DNA of 35,582 bases from Planctomycetota bacterium (GCA_016776905.1 JADHSM010000001.1:244455-280036), one strand, 5' to 3'; numbered from the stretch's first letter, positions 1-8,436 are shown. Program-made: numbers and translations. The notes: a model not told the origin generated them from the letters alone.

Positions 1-364
1 GCCACAAAAAGTTTAATACTCATCTTTGTGTACCAGCATCCCTGGGGGGAAGAGGACAACAAAGCGTTCAATAAACGCAAAGGCAAAGATCACTAAGCAA
101 TGTTCATGCCATATACAGAATGCTTGTTTTGTTTAGACTTACGACTTCATTTGTATTTTTCATGGCTGTATCTGGCCTTAACTCCTGACCATTGTGGCTG
201 AAATCAGCCTCGGGGAAATCTGTAAACACCACATATACAGGACTTTAAGTCACACCTGTCATAACTGTCATACCTGACTAAGAATGATAACTCAGGCATT
301 GGTAGGAGGCTCTTTGCAGAGTCCAATTCCATCATATAAACCGAATATGAAAGGTGACAAATCG
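1..364. other. Left-edge non-coding stretch
   Basis: No gene could be supported here. The stretch is AT-rich. It holds a nine-base direct repeat, CATATACAG, near 112 and 232, and a short repeated CTGTCATA element near 257-273 just before the first gene. A possible upstream start at 284 has no good ribosome binding site, so 284-364 is treated as leader. Confidence 0.5.
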
Positions 365-727
365 ATGACTCCAGAAGCCCCAGAAGAATTGCATGTCAAG
401 AATTGTATCTCTTGTAGTGGAGAGGTTCCTCCGCTGAAGGGAACTGATCTCGATCGTCTTCATATTCAAATTCCTAAGTGGAGTATCGAGGACGAACATC
501 ACCTCAGTAGGAAGTGGAGTTTCAAAAACTTTATCGAAGCTCTCGATTTCGTAAATCAGGTTGCTGTGATCGCCGAAGCTGAGGGACACCATCCGGATAT
601 TTCTTTTAGTTGGGGCTGGGTTGAGATTCGAATCTTTACGCACAAGATTGATGGCTTGACGGAGTCGGACTTTATTCTCGCTGCAAAAATCCAACGCGTG
701 ACCGAGGGAGACGGTGAGTGTCGATGA
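365..727 (+). CDS. Pterin-4a-carbinolamine dehydratase
   Basis: Dehydrates 4a-hydroxytetrahydrobiopterin during pterin cofactor recycling; in bacteria it often partners phenylalanine hydroxylase or has a molybdopterin-related role. The 120-residue product has the family pattern: an N-terminal CxxC followed by PPL, a 'P-x-W' turn, a helix rich in F and A, then the active-site block EGHHPDISFSWG with the His-His-Pro core and a downstream Trp and His-Lys (THKIDGLTESD). The start at 365 is chosen because GGTGA lies about eight bases upstream; in-frame starts at 284 and 347 lack such a site. The stop overlaps the next gene as ATGA, suggesting translational coupling. No phenylalanine hydroxylase is visible nearby, so the physiological partner is unknown. 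Confidence 0.9.
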   Translation: MTPEAPEELHVKNCISCSGEVPPLKGTDLDRLHIQIPKWSIEDEHHLSRKWSFKNFIEALDFVNQVAVIAEAEGHHPDISFSWGWVEIRIFTHKIDGLTESDFILAAKIQRVTEGDGECR

Positions 728-2058
728 AGAGGTCTTCGATTTCTTGGAAATTGCGGTGGGCAATTCTTCTGCTCAGTTCATGGGGGGGACTATTTCCTTG
801 TGATATTCAGGCTATTTCCTCAGATCTCTCTCGCGAAGCGGATGCCCGTCCTCCTGCTGAAGAATTGAAATCTCGAAGAGGTCGGCTTCAACTCAAAGAC
901 TCCTCCGAAATGGTGATTGTGGAGGCCGGTGGCGGAGAAGGAGTCGAAGTGACTCGAGATTTCGAGTACTTGACCGGATTGCATGTCTGGGGCGGAATCT
1001 TGATTGTTTCAGGGGCTTCACTTGAGAATGAGTCTGTACTGTTCTTGCCTAAAAAGGATCCCGATTTTGAATTATGGCATGGTCCCCGTCTCGCTCCGGA
1101 TGAATCGACTCAAGGGCTTACAGGCGTTTCATCGATCCAGCCTTTGTCTCAAATCTCGGAATGGCTTGAGAACAAATTGAAAACGACTGAGACCGTGTTT
1201 CATTCTTTACCAGGGGAGGCATCACAGCCAGCAATCTGGGATCGACTGGAGATTCGCGATGACGTTCAGTTGCGTTCGGCAAAGACTCTTCTTCATCCGC
1301 ACCGACAGATCAAGAGTGATTGGGAACAGCAGCAGATGATTCATGCGATTCGGCGAACTCATCAGGGATTACAAGCGGGCGCTGCGTTGGCTTCTCAGGT
1401 GAAGAACGAGTGTGAAATAGAAGCCGCAATAGAAGCTCGTTTTAGAAGCCAGGGATCGATCGCACCAGGGTTTCCTTCAATTGTTGGGAGTGGAAACAAC
1501 AGTTGTATTCTGCATTGGCAAAAAAATAATGGGCCATTGGTGATGGGTTCGGTGCTGCTGATGGATGTGGGGGCACGTTCCGGTCCTTATACTGCCGATA
1601 TCACGAGAACAGTTCCGGTTTCTGGTCAGTGGACCGAACGCCAAAAAGAAATTTATGCAGTCGTTCTCGCCGCACAAAAAGCGGGCATGGAGGCGGTGAA
1701 GCCCGGTGCGACGATCGGCTCTATCGATGCGGCTGCTCGTGCGGTCATTCGGGAAGCTGGATATGAAGAGTATTTCCCTCATGGAACATCTCATCATGTG
1801 GGTCTCGACGTTCACGATGTCGGGCCTCGCAGGGCTTTTCAGCCGGGAATGGTCGTGACGGTGGAGCCTGGAATCTATATCGCAGAAGAACAGTTGGGGA
1901 TCAGGATCGAAGATATCGTCGTTGTCACAGAGACGGGTTTCGAAATATTGTCGGCGATGATTCCACGCGATGCTGAAACGATGGAGAAATGGGTTTCGGC
2001 TCAAAAGAAAAAGAGCGCTGAGCCAGTCGAGAAGAAGAGGAGCGTGGAGTCACTTTAA
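724..2058 (+). CDS. Exported M24 metallopeptidase (Xaa-Pro aminopeptidase type)
   Basis: Predicted two-metal aminopeptidase of the M24B group, which removes N-terminal residues preceding proline. The 444-residue protein opens with a basic stretch and a hydrophobic segment (about residues 10-25) ending near a CDIQA site, consistent with Sec export. Residues about 60-180 match a creatinase/aminopeptidase P N-terminal fold in position. The pita-bread catalytic domain follows with all five metal ligands in order: D281 in MDVGA, D292 in TADITR, H357 in HGTSHHVG, E381 in VEPGIY and E396 in RIEDIV. The ATG at 724 overlaps the preceding stop (ATGA); a GTG at 718 is possible but less likely. The last 20 residues are Lys/Glu/Ser-rich and probably disordered. 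Export of such an enzyme suggests extracytoplasmic peptide scavenging (inference). Confidence 0.9.
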   Translation: MKRSSISWKLRWAILLLSSWGGLFPCDIQAISSDLSREADARPPAEELKSRRGRLQLKDSSEMVIVEAGGGEGVEVTRDFEYLTGLHVWGGILIVSGASLENESVLFLPKKDPDFELWHGPRLAPDESTQGLTGVSSIQPLSQISEWLENKLKTTETVFHSLPGEASQPAIWDRLEIRDDVQLRSAKTLLHPHRQIKSDWEQQQMIHAIRRTHQGLQAGAALASQVKNECEIEAAIEARFRSQGSIAPGFPSIVGSGNNSCILHWQKNNGPLVMGSVLLMDVGARSGPYTADITRTVPVSGQWTERQKEIYAVVLAAQKAGMEAVKPGATIGSIDAAARAVIREAGYEEYFPHGTSHHVGLDVHDVGPRRAFQPGMVVTVEPGIYIAEEQLGIRIEDIVVVTETGFEILSAMIPRDAETMEKWVSAQKKKSAEPVEKKRSVESL

Positions 2059-2074
2059 TTCTAAATTCTTCAGC

Positions 2075-2135
2075 AGTGAAATCGAAGAGTGAAACCGAAG
2101 AGTGAAACTGAAGAGTGAATTCGAAGAGTGAAGCC
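2075..2135. repeat. 13-bp tandem repeat, about 4.7 copies
   Basis: The unit is close to AGTGAAAYCGAAG and repeats head to tail at 2075, 2088, 2101, 2114 and 2127, the last copy incomplete. Copies differ at only one to three positions. The period is not a multiple of three and the array starts just past the metallopeptidase stop, so it is non-coding. Its role is unknown. Confidence 0.9.
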
Positions 2136-2160
2136 GGTTCAAAAAGTGCGAATGGGAAAC

Positions 2161-2192
2161 AAAAAAAGCCGAGAGAGCAGAACTCTCTCGGC
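2161..2192 (-). terminator. Intrinsic terminator for the leftward operon
   Basis: A perfect 10-bp inverted repeat (2168-2177 with 2183-2192, five-base loop CAGAA) is flanked on its left by seven A residues, which read as a T-tract on the minus strand. It therefore terminates leftward transcription, about 330 bases past the pyrK stop. For the rightward metallopeptidase gene it lacks a T-tract. Confidence 0.8.
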
Positions 2193-2518
2193 ACATCAGG
2201 ATCGAGGGGGCCAAGCCCCTCCGGAGTTTGATTTCTTGTTTTGGTTGAATTCGGTCCGATCGGACCTTGCCAACAGGTTCACCATAGCGAATTTGGGCTT
2301 CGACTTCCAGAAGAACGGCAAATGGCAATTTTGCGGCCAGATAATGGCCGGAGTTGATTTGTCCTCAGCCGACTCTGAGTCCTGAGAAGTGAGTTCTGGA
2401 GTCGCTGTCACGAATAATGACGCTCAAATAGGTCTACTGGAGTAATTTTCAGCCGGGTTCGCAGTTGCCGGAGTCCTGGATGGGAGGCTGGAAACCTGTC
2501 CGTCACGAATTGTTACGG
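2193..2518. other. Gap between pyrK and its terminator
   Basis: No gene could be supported. On the minus strand roughly 2354-2200 reads open in one frame for about 50 codons with protein-like composition (for example LPFAVLLEVEAQIRYGEPVG), but it has no credible start or ribosome binding site and runs straight into the terminator hairpin. A second minus frame, 2411-2196, begins at GTG, ends just before the terminator and has unlikely composition in its second half. This may be a decayed gene or simply long 3' untranslated sequence. Confidence 0.4.
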
Positions 2519-3361
2519 TTAAAAGGTTTCTGGAAGTTCCTTTGCTGGGAAGCAAGGACCCTCGACACAGACGCGTCGATAACGCAGAGGACCATCGCTG
2601 GGACCGGCGATGACGCACCCAAAACAGGCGCCGAATCCGCAGGGCATGTAGTTTTCGAGCGATATCCAAAATTCCAAATCACGCTCGACAGCGATATCTC
2701 TCAGTGCCAAATTCATGCCGTGGGGACCACAGCCGATGCCTGCTACTTGGGTTCCTTCTGAAAGTGATCCCAGTTGTTGATCCAAGAGTTCGATCACATT
2801 TCCCTGATGCCCCGCACTGCCATCGTCGGTTGCGAGATATGTCTCAATACCGAGATCTTGAAAACCCTGATGGCCGATGAGGAGAGATTCTCGACGCGCT
2901 CCCAGCATCACTTTCAGTGGCAGTGTTGAACCCTCTTTGAGACGTTCACGACAGTAGAGATAGAGGGGAGCGACACCGATACCTCCTCCGACCAAAAACA
3001 TGGCGGCCGGTGATTTCAGATCGGGGACTGGCATGGGATGCCCTAGAGGCCCCATCAATCGGATACTTTCTCCCTTTCGAAGTCGAGAGAGAGCTTCTGT
3101 TCCTGGGCCAGCCTTCTGAATCAAGAGACGAATCTCTGTCGCATTCTCGCCGGGTTCCGGGCCGACGTCATAGACACTGAAGGGGCGACGGATCAGTGGG
3201 TCGTCTCCCGGTCCGACGCGCACCTGAACAAACTGTCCTGCTCGGGTCTCTCTTGCGATTTCAGGTGCATCGATGTCGATTCTGAACCAGCCTTCTCCCA
3301 GATCGGTGTGCTCTAGGATGTTGTATTCCCCGACATGGCATGATTCGACAGGCATCTTCAT
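2519..3361 (-). CDS. pyrK: Dihydroorotate dehydrogenase electron transfer subunit
   Basis: Iron-sulfur flavoprotein that passes electrons from the class 1B dihydroorotate dehydrogenase (PyrD) to NAD+ in pyrimidine synthesis. The 280-residue product has the ferredoxin-reductase layout: a FAD-binding beta barrel with RRPFSVYD (about residues 58-65), a nucleotide-binding segment with VGGGIGVAPLY (about 124-134), and a C-terminal [2Fe-2S] motif, C241-x4-C246-x2-C249-x15-C265. The PCGFGACFGC context is characteristic of PyrK. The ATG overlaps the larB stop as ATGA, so it is translated as the last gene of the ctp-tsaD-larB-pyrK run. No pyrD follows, so its catalytic partner must be encoded elsewhere, or the protein serves another oxidoreductase. 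Confidence 0.9.
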   Translation of the reverse strand: MKMPVESCHVGEYNILEHTDLGEGWFRIDIDAPEIARETRAGQFVQVRVGPGDDPLIRRPFSVYDVGPEPGENATEIRLLIQKAGPGTEALSRLRKGESIRLMGPLGHPMPVPDLKSPAAMFLVGGGIGVAPLYLYCRERLKEGSTLPLKVMLGARRESLLIGHQGFQDLGIETYLATDDGSAGHQGNVIELLDQQLGSLSEGTQVAGIGCGPHGMNLALRDIAVERDLEFWISLENYMPCGFGACFGCVIAGPSDGPLRYRRVCVEGPCFPAKELPETF

Positions 3362-4113
3362 CGTTTCGGTTCCCCTTCAAGTTCTTTCCCATGGGACTCA
3401 TCCATCGCATCCCCAGTGGGCCGAGGCAAGTCTTCGTTGAGATTCTTGGTCTGACCGTGACAAGCCAACTGATTGATTCTCGCAGCCACCAGACCTGCTC
3501 CAAATCCATTGTCGATGTTGACCACTGAGATTCCAGGAGCGCAGGAGTTCAGCATTCCCAGCAGGGCTGCAAGTCCATCAAATGACGCTCCGTAGCCGAC
3601 ACTCGTCGGAACAGCGATGACGGGCACAGAGACGCGTCCCGCGACCACAGAGGGAAGTGCGCCTTCCATTCCGGCGACGACGACCAGCACGTGACAGGTG
3701 CGGAGGAAGTCCTCATGAGCGAGAATCCTATGAAGCCCTGCGACACCGACGTCGACAATCAGCTCTGTCTGGCACCCCGCCATTTCGGCTGTAAGAACGG
3801 CTTCTTGAGCCACCGGAAGATCGCTCGTTCCCGCACAGACGACGGCCACTTGACCCTCTCGAACTGCGGGAACTCTTTCTATCGAAATGCAGCGGCTTCG
3901 CGAGTGCCATTGAGCATCTTTAATATTCTGCGCGATCTCTTCTCCAAAGTGGGCATCGACGCGTGTGGCTAAAGCCCTTCCGGATTTTGAAGCAATCGAT
4001 TCGAGTGCCATTTGAATTTCTGAAGGCGTTTTGCCCTGACCAAAGACAACTTCTGGAAAGCCCGTGCGTTGCTCGCGATCGTGATCGAGATCGAGGGGTT
4101 GGGGTTCGATCAT
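3358..4113 (-). CDS. larB: LarB, nickel-pincer nucleotide cofactor synthase
   Basis: LarB carboxylates and hydrolyses nicotinic acid adenine dinucleotide to pyridinium-3,5-biscarboxylic acid mononucleotide, the first step toward the nickel-pincer cofactor of lactate racemase and related LarA enzymes. The 251-residue protein has the usual length and the C-terminal PurE/AIR-carboxylase-like domain: AGTSDLPVAQEA (about 94-105), DVGVAGLHR, VVVAGMEGALPSVV, PTSVGYGASFDG and a terminal NIDNGFGAG block, all hallmarks of the family. Start and stop both overlap neighbours by ATGA, so it is embedded in an operon with tsaD and pyrK. No larA, larC or larE is visible in the window, so its use here is inferred from family knowledge alone. 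Confidence 0.9.
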   Translation of the reverse strand: MIEPQPLDLDHDREQRTGFPEVVFGQGKTPSEIQMALESIASKSGRALATRVDAHFGEEIAQNIKDAQWHSRSRCISIERVPAVREGQVAVVCAGTSDLPVAQEAVLTAEMAGCQTELIVDVGVAGLHRILAHEDFLRTCHVLVVVAGMEGALPSVVAGRVSVPVIAVPTSVGYGASFDGLAALLGMLNSCAPGISVVNIDNGFGAGLVAARINQLACHGQTKNLNEDLPRPTGDAMDESHGKELEGEPKR

Positions 4114-5117
4114 GGTTGTGCCTCCGCCATCAGTTCGAGATCCGAGAAATCACCTCTCTCAAATTGCCGCAATGCTCTCGCGCCGATCATGGCAGCATTA
4201 TCTGTCGTGAAACGAGGTGGGGGGAAGACGAGTCGATATCCAGAGCCGAGTCGTTCCTTCAGTCCTGAACGTAGTGCTGAATTTGCGGTGACACCACCTC
4301 CTAGCACGACGGTAGAAAGATTTTCCTGCGCGCAGGCTCTACGTATCTTTTCTGCCAGCACGTCAAAAACAGCAGCTTGAAATCCTGCACACATGTCTTC
4401 TGGAGAAGGCGCATCCGGTGCTCGGTGCTCATGTATCGCGTTGATGCCTCTCCACTTGTAGAGGACAGCAGTCTTAATACCTGAGAATGAAAAATCGAGA
4501 GAGTCTTTGGAGAGGAGTGTTCTCGGAAGTCGGACCGCTTTGGGATCTCCCGTCAGAGCGGTTTTCTCGACGACGGGTCCTCCCGGATAGCCCAAACCCA
4601 AGATCGCTGCCACCTTGTCGAAGGCTTCACCGAGTGCATCGTCTCTCGTTCCGCCCAACCAGCGTGTTAAACCTTCTCCGTCGACTCTGTGCATATCGGT
4701 GTGTCCTCCGGAGATCACAACTCCCAGATAAGGAGGAGGGATCTCTTCTCCGGCAAGGAATGCGGATTCCAGATGGGCTTCGAGATGGTGGACGCCAATC
4801 AAAGGGAGATTCCATGACCATGCTAGGGCTTTGGCGGTGGTCACTCCCACCAATAACGCACCGATCAGTCCGGGTCGGTATGCGACTGCGACTGCTGATA
4901 AATCTTCAGGTGTGACGGAGGCTTTTTGCAGAGCGTCTTCGATGACACATGTGAGTTGCTCTAGATGACTCCGACTTGCAATTTCGGGAACCACTCCACC
5001 ATAGGGTTGATGTTCACTCACTTGTGAATAAACCACATCGGAGAGAACTTCGGGTCCGCTCGCCACCACGGCGGCTGCGGTTTCGTCACATGTGGTTTCT
5101 ATGGCAAGAATCTTCAC
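4110..5117 (-). CDS. tsaD: tRNA N6-adenosine threonylcarbamoyltransferase TsaD
   Basis: Transfers the threonylcarbamoyl group from TC-AMP to A37 of ANN-decoding tRNAs, making t6A, together with TsaB and TsaE. The 335-residue protein begins ILAIETTCDETAAAVV, the ASKHA phosphate-1 motif of the Kae1/TsaD family, and carries the metal-binding HHLEAHLES motif (H111 and H115), VVISGGHTD, FDKVAAILGLGYPGGP, the FSGIKTAV block, LGGGVTANSALR and a C-terminal TDNAAMIG with the conserved Asp. It starts at GTG 5117, five bases past the ctp stop, with GGAG just upstream. This is a core translation gene, so the operon is expected to be constitutively expressed. Confidence 0.96.
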   Translation of the reverse strand: MKILAIETTCDETAAAVVASGPEVLSDVVYSQVSEHQPYGGVVPEIASRSHLEQLTCVIEDALQKASVTPEDLSAVAVAYRPGLIGALLVGVTTAKALAWSWNLPLIGVHHLEAHLESAFLAGEEIPPPYLGVVISGGHTDMHRVDGEGLTRWLGGTRDDALGEAFDKVAAILGLGYPGGPVVEKTALTGDPKAVRLPRTLLSKDSLDFSFSGIKTAVLYKWRGINAIHEHRAPDAPSPEDMCAGFQAAVFDVLAEKIRRACAQENLSTVVLGGGVTANSALRSGLKERLGSGYRLVFPPPRFTTDNAAMIGARALRQFERGDFSDLELMAEAQP

Positions 5118-5122
5118 CCGAG

Positions 5123-6469
5123 TTACTCCGATCTCGAAAGTGGCGGTGCTTGCAAGAGTTGGTTCCAGCGGGCTGGATCCTTCAAAAGTTCAACAGCAGC
5201 GGACAGGGTCGCATCTCCTTGTCCCATGTTATTCACCTCAGCAAGAGGATCTAGATCTGTGACGAGAGTTAACGTATTTGGATCCTCGAGACGCTCATGA
5301 GACCGTGTGACCCAGGATTGGGAAAGTTCAAATTGTCGCTCTTCGGGCACCTCGATCTCGATATCGGGCAGAAGTCCATTGGGCAGATTTTTTTCGCTGT
5401 AGAGCAGGCGTTTCCCATGGGGGGGGAAAAAGGAATCCGTGGTCAGTTTCAGTAATCCTCCTCGGGGGCGACCCGGAAGTTGAAAGAGACCCTGTACCGT
5501 CCATTTTCCGTAGGATCTTGCTCCGACAAGAACTCCGCGATCATGATCCCTGAGAGCGGCGGACACTGTTTCAGAGGCACTGGCACTGTCGCCATTGATG
5601 AGCAATACCAGAGGCACGTTGAGGAAAGGGCCCGTTTTCTTGACTTGCTCAACATTTGAATCGACGTTGTCACGTCGATTACGAGTGCTGACAACTGTGA
5701 GGCCCTCCTCTAAGAAGAGTGAACAAAAGTCGACGGCTTCACTCAAGATTCCTCCGGGATTATCTCGGAGGTCGATGATAATTCCCTGAATGTCCTCTTC
5801 CAAGAGTCTCGATATTGCGAGCTCAACCTCTAATGAAGTGTCCGGTTGAAATTGTTGGATGCGAATCAACCCCAGAGCGGGTTCTGTCGGGGCTGTTTGT
5901 ATCCGGGCGATCTCAGTGATACTTGGGATAGTGACTTCATCTCTGATCGGGCTGAATTCTTGTCGTTGGTCGTCTTTCTCCAATTCGAGTAAGACACGGG
6001 TTCCCCGGGGACCTCGTATTGCTTGTGAGACCTGGCTCATAGTCCAGCCTGAACACGGTGCTCCATCGACAGAGAGCAGTCTTGAATCGCGGATGACTCC
6101 CGCCTGATCAGCGGGTCCATTTTTGACGACATGAAGGATCATAGGATCCTCCTCTACGATGCGTAGCACAATACCGATACCGAATAGAGTTCCATTTACT
6201 TCTTGTTCGAAATCTTGTGCTCTTTCGGGCGAAAAATACTGACTGTATGGATCCAATTCCTTGAGCATGAGATTGAGTCCTGTTTCCAGCAATACATCCG
6301 TATCGACAGGCTCGACATATCTTCGTTCTACCACCTCGAGAATCTGTCCCGTGATCGCGGAACTCGAGGGAGAAATAGACAGCATGGTGACCGGCACGAC
6401 TGCAAGGCTAGCCAGTAAGAAACCTATGGTATATGGCAAGAGTTGTCGTTTGTTTTTGGGGGCTGTCAC
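5123..6469 (-). CDS. S41 C-terminal processing protease (CtpA/Prc type)
   Basis: Membrane-anchored or periplasmic serine protease that trims or degrades proteins from the C-terminus. The 448-residue protein has an N-terminal hydrophobic segment (about residues 12-32), a PDZ domain (about 90-165, with GIGIVLR and GPADQAGV), and the S41 catalytic core. S297 in the SASASE motif is the predicted nucleophile and K322 in SYGKWTVQ the predicted general base; IIDLRDNPGG (about 231-240) is the family's conserved strand-turn. The usual GKGxVQ is GKWTVQ here, a mild departure. The start is GTG with AAGGA six bases upstream. It heads the leftward run with tsaD, larB and pyrK. Confidence 0.93.
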   Translation of the reverse strand: MTAPKNKRQLLPYTIGFLLASLAVVPVTMLSISPSSSAITGQILEVVERRYVEPVDTDVLLETGLNLMLKELDPYSQYFSPERAQDFEQEVNGTLFGIGIVLRIVEEDPMILHVVKNGPADQAGVIRDSRLLSVDGAPCSGWTMSQVSQAIRGPRGTRVLLELEKDDQRQEFSPIRDEVTIPSITEIARIQTAPTEPALGLIRIQQFQPDTSLEVELAISRLLEEDIQGIIIDLRDNPGGILSEAVDFCSLFLEEGLTVVSTRNRRDNVDSNVEQVKKTGPFLNVPLVLLINGDSASASETVSAALRDHDRGVLVGARSYGKWTVQGLFQLPGRPRGGLLKLTTDSFFPPHGKRLLYSEKNLPNGLLPDIEIEVPEERQFELSQSWVTRSHERLEDPNTLTLVTDLDPLAEVNNMGQGDATLSAAVELLKDPARWNQLLQAPPLSRSE

Positions 6470-6607
6470 GTGATTTCCTTCAGCACGGAGGATCTGAAAA
6501 CTTTTCCTGGCATGTTCGCAAGGAGTATCAGCATGACATGCTCAGGATGAGTGTGCATCTGAAAAGGGGATGAGCAGGGGGGTGTAGTTTTCAGATTTAT
6601 ATTTGTT

Positions 6608-7777
6608 ATGATCAAGAGTATGCGAAATATAAAAATATTCCGATTATTGTCGCCTCGTTCATACCTCTCCTGTCTCCGTATACTGATCGTTTTTTGTTTG
6701 TGGGTCGCTGTATCCCGGGTTCCCCTTGAGGCCCAAGTTCTCCACTGGATCAGTGGTGGGGTGACTGTTCGTCATGATGTCTTTTCCGGAGCGACCACTA
6801 ATCTGACATTACCAGGTTCCGCAGTGACACTTTCGAGTGATGTACCTGGGAACCGGTTATTCCATTTTCGTGTGCCCTTCACTTTGGTACGGAGTGATCT
6901 CGACGGTTTGGATGTCTTGGAATTGACCAGTTACCCCTTCGGATTTATAGACCTCACAGCCGTCGCTTCGATAGAACGGGTCTTTTGGATCAACGAGTTC
7001 AACGGTCAATTAGTCTCGGTCGATTTTCAGGGGTTGAATCCGGATGTTGTGGGTGGAATGTTTGGCGCATCAGGCATTGCCGCTGACGAGGTGGATGGCT
7101 ATCTCTATATGAGTTTTGCCGGCCAAGGAGCGATACGCCGTTACAATTTACAGGGATCGAATCCGGTAAACATCATCGGCAGTGGATTGAACAATCCACG
7201 AGATGTTCAGCTCGATCAGGTTCAGCAGAGACTCTTTTGGATCAACGGTGCAGGTGATATACAACGCAGAGGGATCGCCGGTGGTCCGATTGAAACGGTG
7301 GTACCTTCGGGGGCAGTTCCTGGAATTATCGAACACTTTGTTGTGGACGACGTGTTCCAACAAATCTATCTGGGAACATCTGTCGGGGCAGTCTGGCAAA
7401 TGACTACAGACGGAACACTTGCGGTAAATATGTATTCCGGAGGTACAAGTATCTCCGAATTGACCTTTGGCTACTCGACGGTTTGTGTTCCAGGGTTTAT
7501 TCGTGGGGATGTCAATGATGATGGTCTCTTCAATATCGCAGATGTTGTCAGAACTCTAGAGGTTCTTTTTGTTCAGGGATCTCAGAGCCTCAGTTGTGAA
7601 GTGTCTGCAGATGCCAATGATGACGAACAAACAAATGTTGCGGATGCGATCTATTCTCTTTCAGCCCTCTTTGTCGCAGGAAGCCCACCTCTTTCCGAAC
7701 CCCATCCCAATTGTGGAGCGGATCCCACTCCTGGAACATTGGGATGTGAAGTCAGTACTATTTGTCCTTGCCCATGA
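6608..7777 (+). CDS. Secreted beta-propeller-like protein with dockerin-type repeats
   Basis: Function is not known. The 389-residue protein has an N-terminal basic/hydrophobic export signal (about residues 18-42, ending near LEAQ). The middle resembles LDL-receptor YWTD-like propeller blades: strands of the form ERVFWINEFNG, DGYLYMSFAGQGAIRRYNL and QRLFWINGAGDIQRRGI recur roughly every 40-45 residues, each placing an aromatic-W-I/M core before a short turn. The C-terminus holds two EF-hand-like dockerin repeats (GDVNDDGLFNIADVV near 300 and DANDDEQTNVADAI near 336) with paired cysteines. In planctomycetes such tails are common on exported proteins; a cohesin partner is not established. A second ATG at 6620 is an alternative start. 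The stop overlaps the next gene (ATGA). Confidence 0.75.
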   Translation: MIKSMRNIKIFRLLSPRSYLSCLRILIVFCLWVAVSRVPLEAQVLHWISGGVTVRHDVFSGATTNLTLPGSAVTLSSDVPGNRLFHFRVPFTLVRSDLDGLDVLELTSYPFGFIDLTAVASIERVFWINEFNGQLVSVDFQGLNPDVVGGMFGASGIAADEVDGYLYMSFAGQGAIRRYNLQGSNPVNIIGSGLNNPRDVQLDQVQQRLFWINGAGDIQRRGIAGGPIETVVPSGAVPGIIEHFVVDDVFQQIYLGTSVGAVWQMTTDGTLAVNMYSGGTSISELTFGYSTVCVPGFIRGDVNDDGLFNIADVVRTLEVLFVQGSQSLSCEVSADANDDEQTNVADAIYSLSALFVAGSPPLSEPHPNCGADPTPGTLGCEVSTICPCP

Positions 7778-8106
7778 TTCACGCAGCTCTGGGATTATCG
7801 ATATGGGTGCCCTCAGTCACCGTGGCTTCTTTTAATTACTATCCGGAACCTTGGGCTTGGTGGGGCACCGCATTACTTCTTTCGTTTCTCGTATTCAGTT
7901 TGAGACGAAAAAAGCCACTTTTGAAAATCACGGTGTGCTTTTTCTCAGGAGCCGCAGCATTCGCGGGTTCATGTTATGCCGGTAGCGGAGATATGCTGCA
8001 ATTGATGCTGTTACCCTTAGCAGTGGTGGGTGGACTTTTGACAGGTATTTTATCAGCCATGACATCCTTCATTCCCTGGATCATCCGTCGATACTCACGT
8101 TCGTGA
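7774..8106 (+). CDS. Small membrane protein of unknown function
   Basis: I do not recognise a family. The 110-residue product is strongly hydrophobic, with probable membrane segments at about residues 27-45, 53-72 and 76-104, separated by a basic loop (RRKKP) and followed by a basic tail (RRYSRS), which suggests a cytoplasmic C-terminus. Its ATG overlaps the stop of the dockerin-repeat protein (ATGA), so it is probably translated together with it. It could be a local accessory to that exported protein, but nothing in the sequence shows this. Confidence 0.6.
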   Translation: MIHAALGLSIWVPSVTVASFNYYPEPWAWWGTALLLSFLVFSLRRKKPLLKITVCFFSGAAAFAGSCYAGSGDMLQLMLLPLAVVGGLLTGILSAMTSFIPWIIRRYSRS

Positions 8107-8216
8107 GCCGCTCTGCTCAATATATAGAAAATTAGGATTCATCTGTCCGGTGATCATTGGGATCCTGATTTAAAGGTATTGAAGAAGACTCAAACACTTG
8201 AAGGAAAGGGATCATC

Positions 8217-8336
8217 ATGGCTATTCAGGGATTGGTGAAAAAATTCGGCGTTTATGGACTTATTTTCTTTACCGTGAAAGGGCTCTTATGGATTATCGTC
8301 CCCGGAATTCTGGTGTACTTCGGATCGGGTCAATAA
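8217..8336 (+). CDS. 39-residue single-span membrane peptide
   Basis: A short reading frame with an excellent ribosome binding site (GAAGGAAAGGG, seven bases before ATG 8217). The product starts MAIQGLVKKFGVYG and continues with a hydrophobic span (about residues 12-35, LIFFTVKGLLWIIVPGILVY) ending in GSGQ. The basic KK before the span predicts an N-in topology. It is followed within about 60 bases by a rho-independent terminator, so it can form its own short transcript. Function is unknown. Its length means automated gene callers may miss it. Confidence 0.6.
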   Translation: MAIQGLVKKFGVYGLIFFTVKGLLWIIVPGILVYFGSGQ

Positions 8337-8397
8337 CTTCCTGATGAGATTTAGTCGTTGTTCTCTTTGACGCCAATAAAAAATAAAGACCAAGAGT

Positions 8398-8436
8398 AAA
8401 AGCCTTCAGTCCTGCAAAAGGACGGGAGGCTTTTTC
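8398..8436 (+). terminator. Intrinsic terminator after the 39-residue peptide
   Basis: The stem pairs AAAAGCCT (8398-8405) with AGGCTTT (8427-8434) and, inside a TCA/GGG internal loop, GTCCT (8409-8413) with AGGAC (8419-8423). It is followed by a run of T. It separates the peptide gene from the heme oxygenase operon. Confidence 0.8.
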
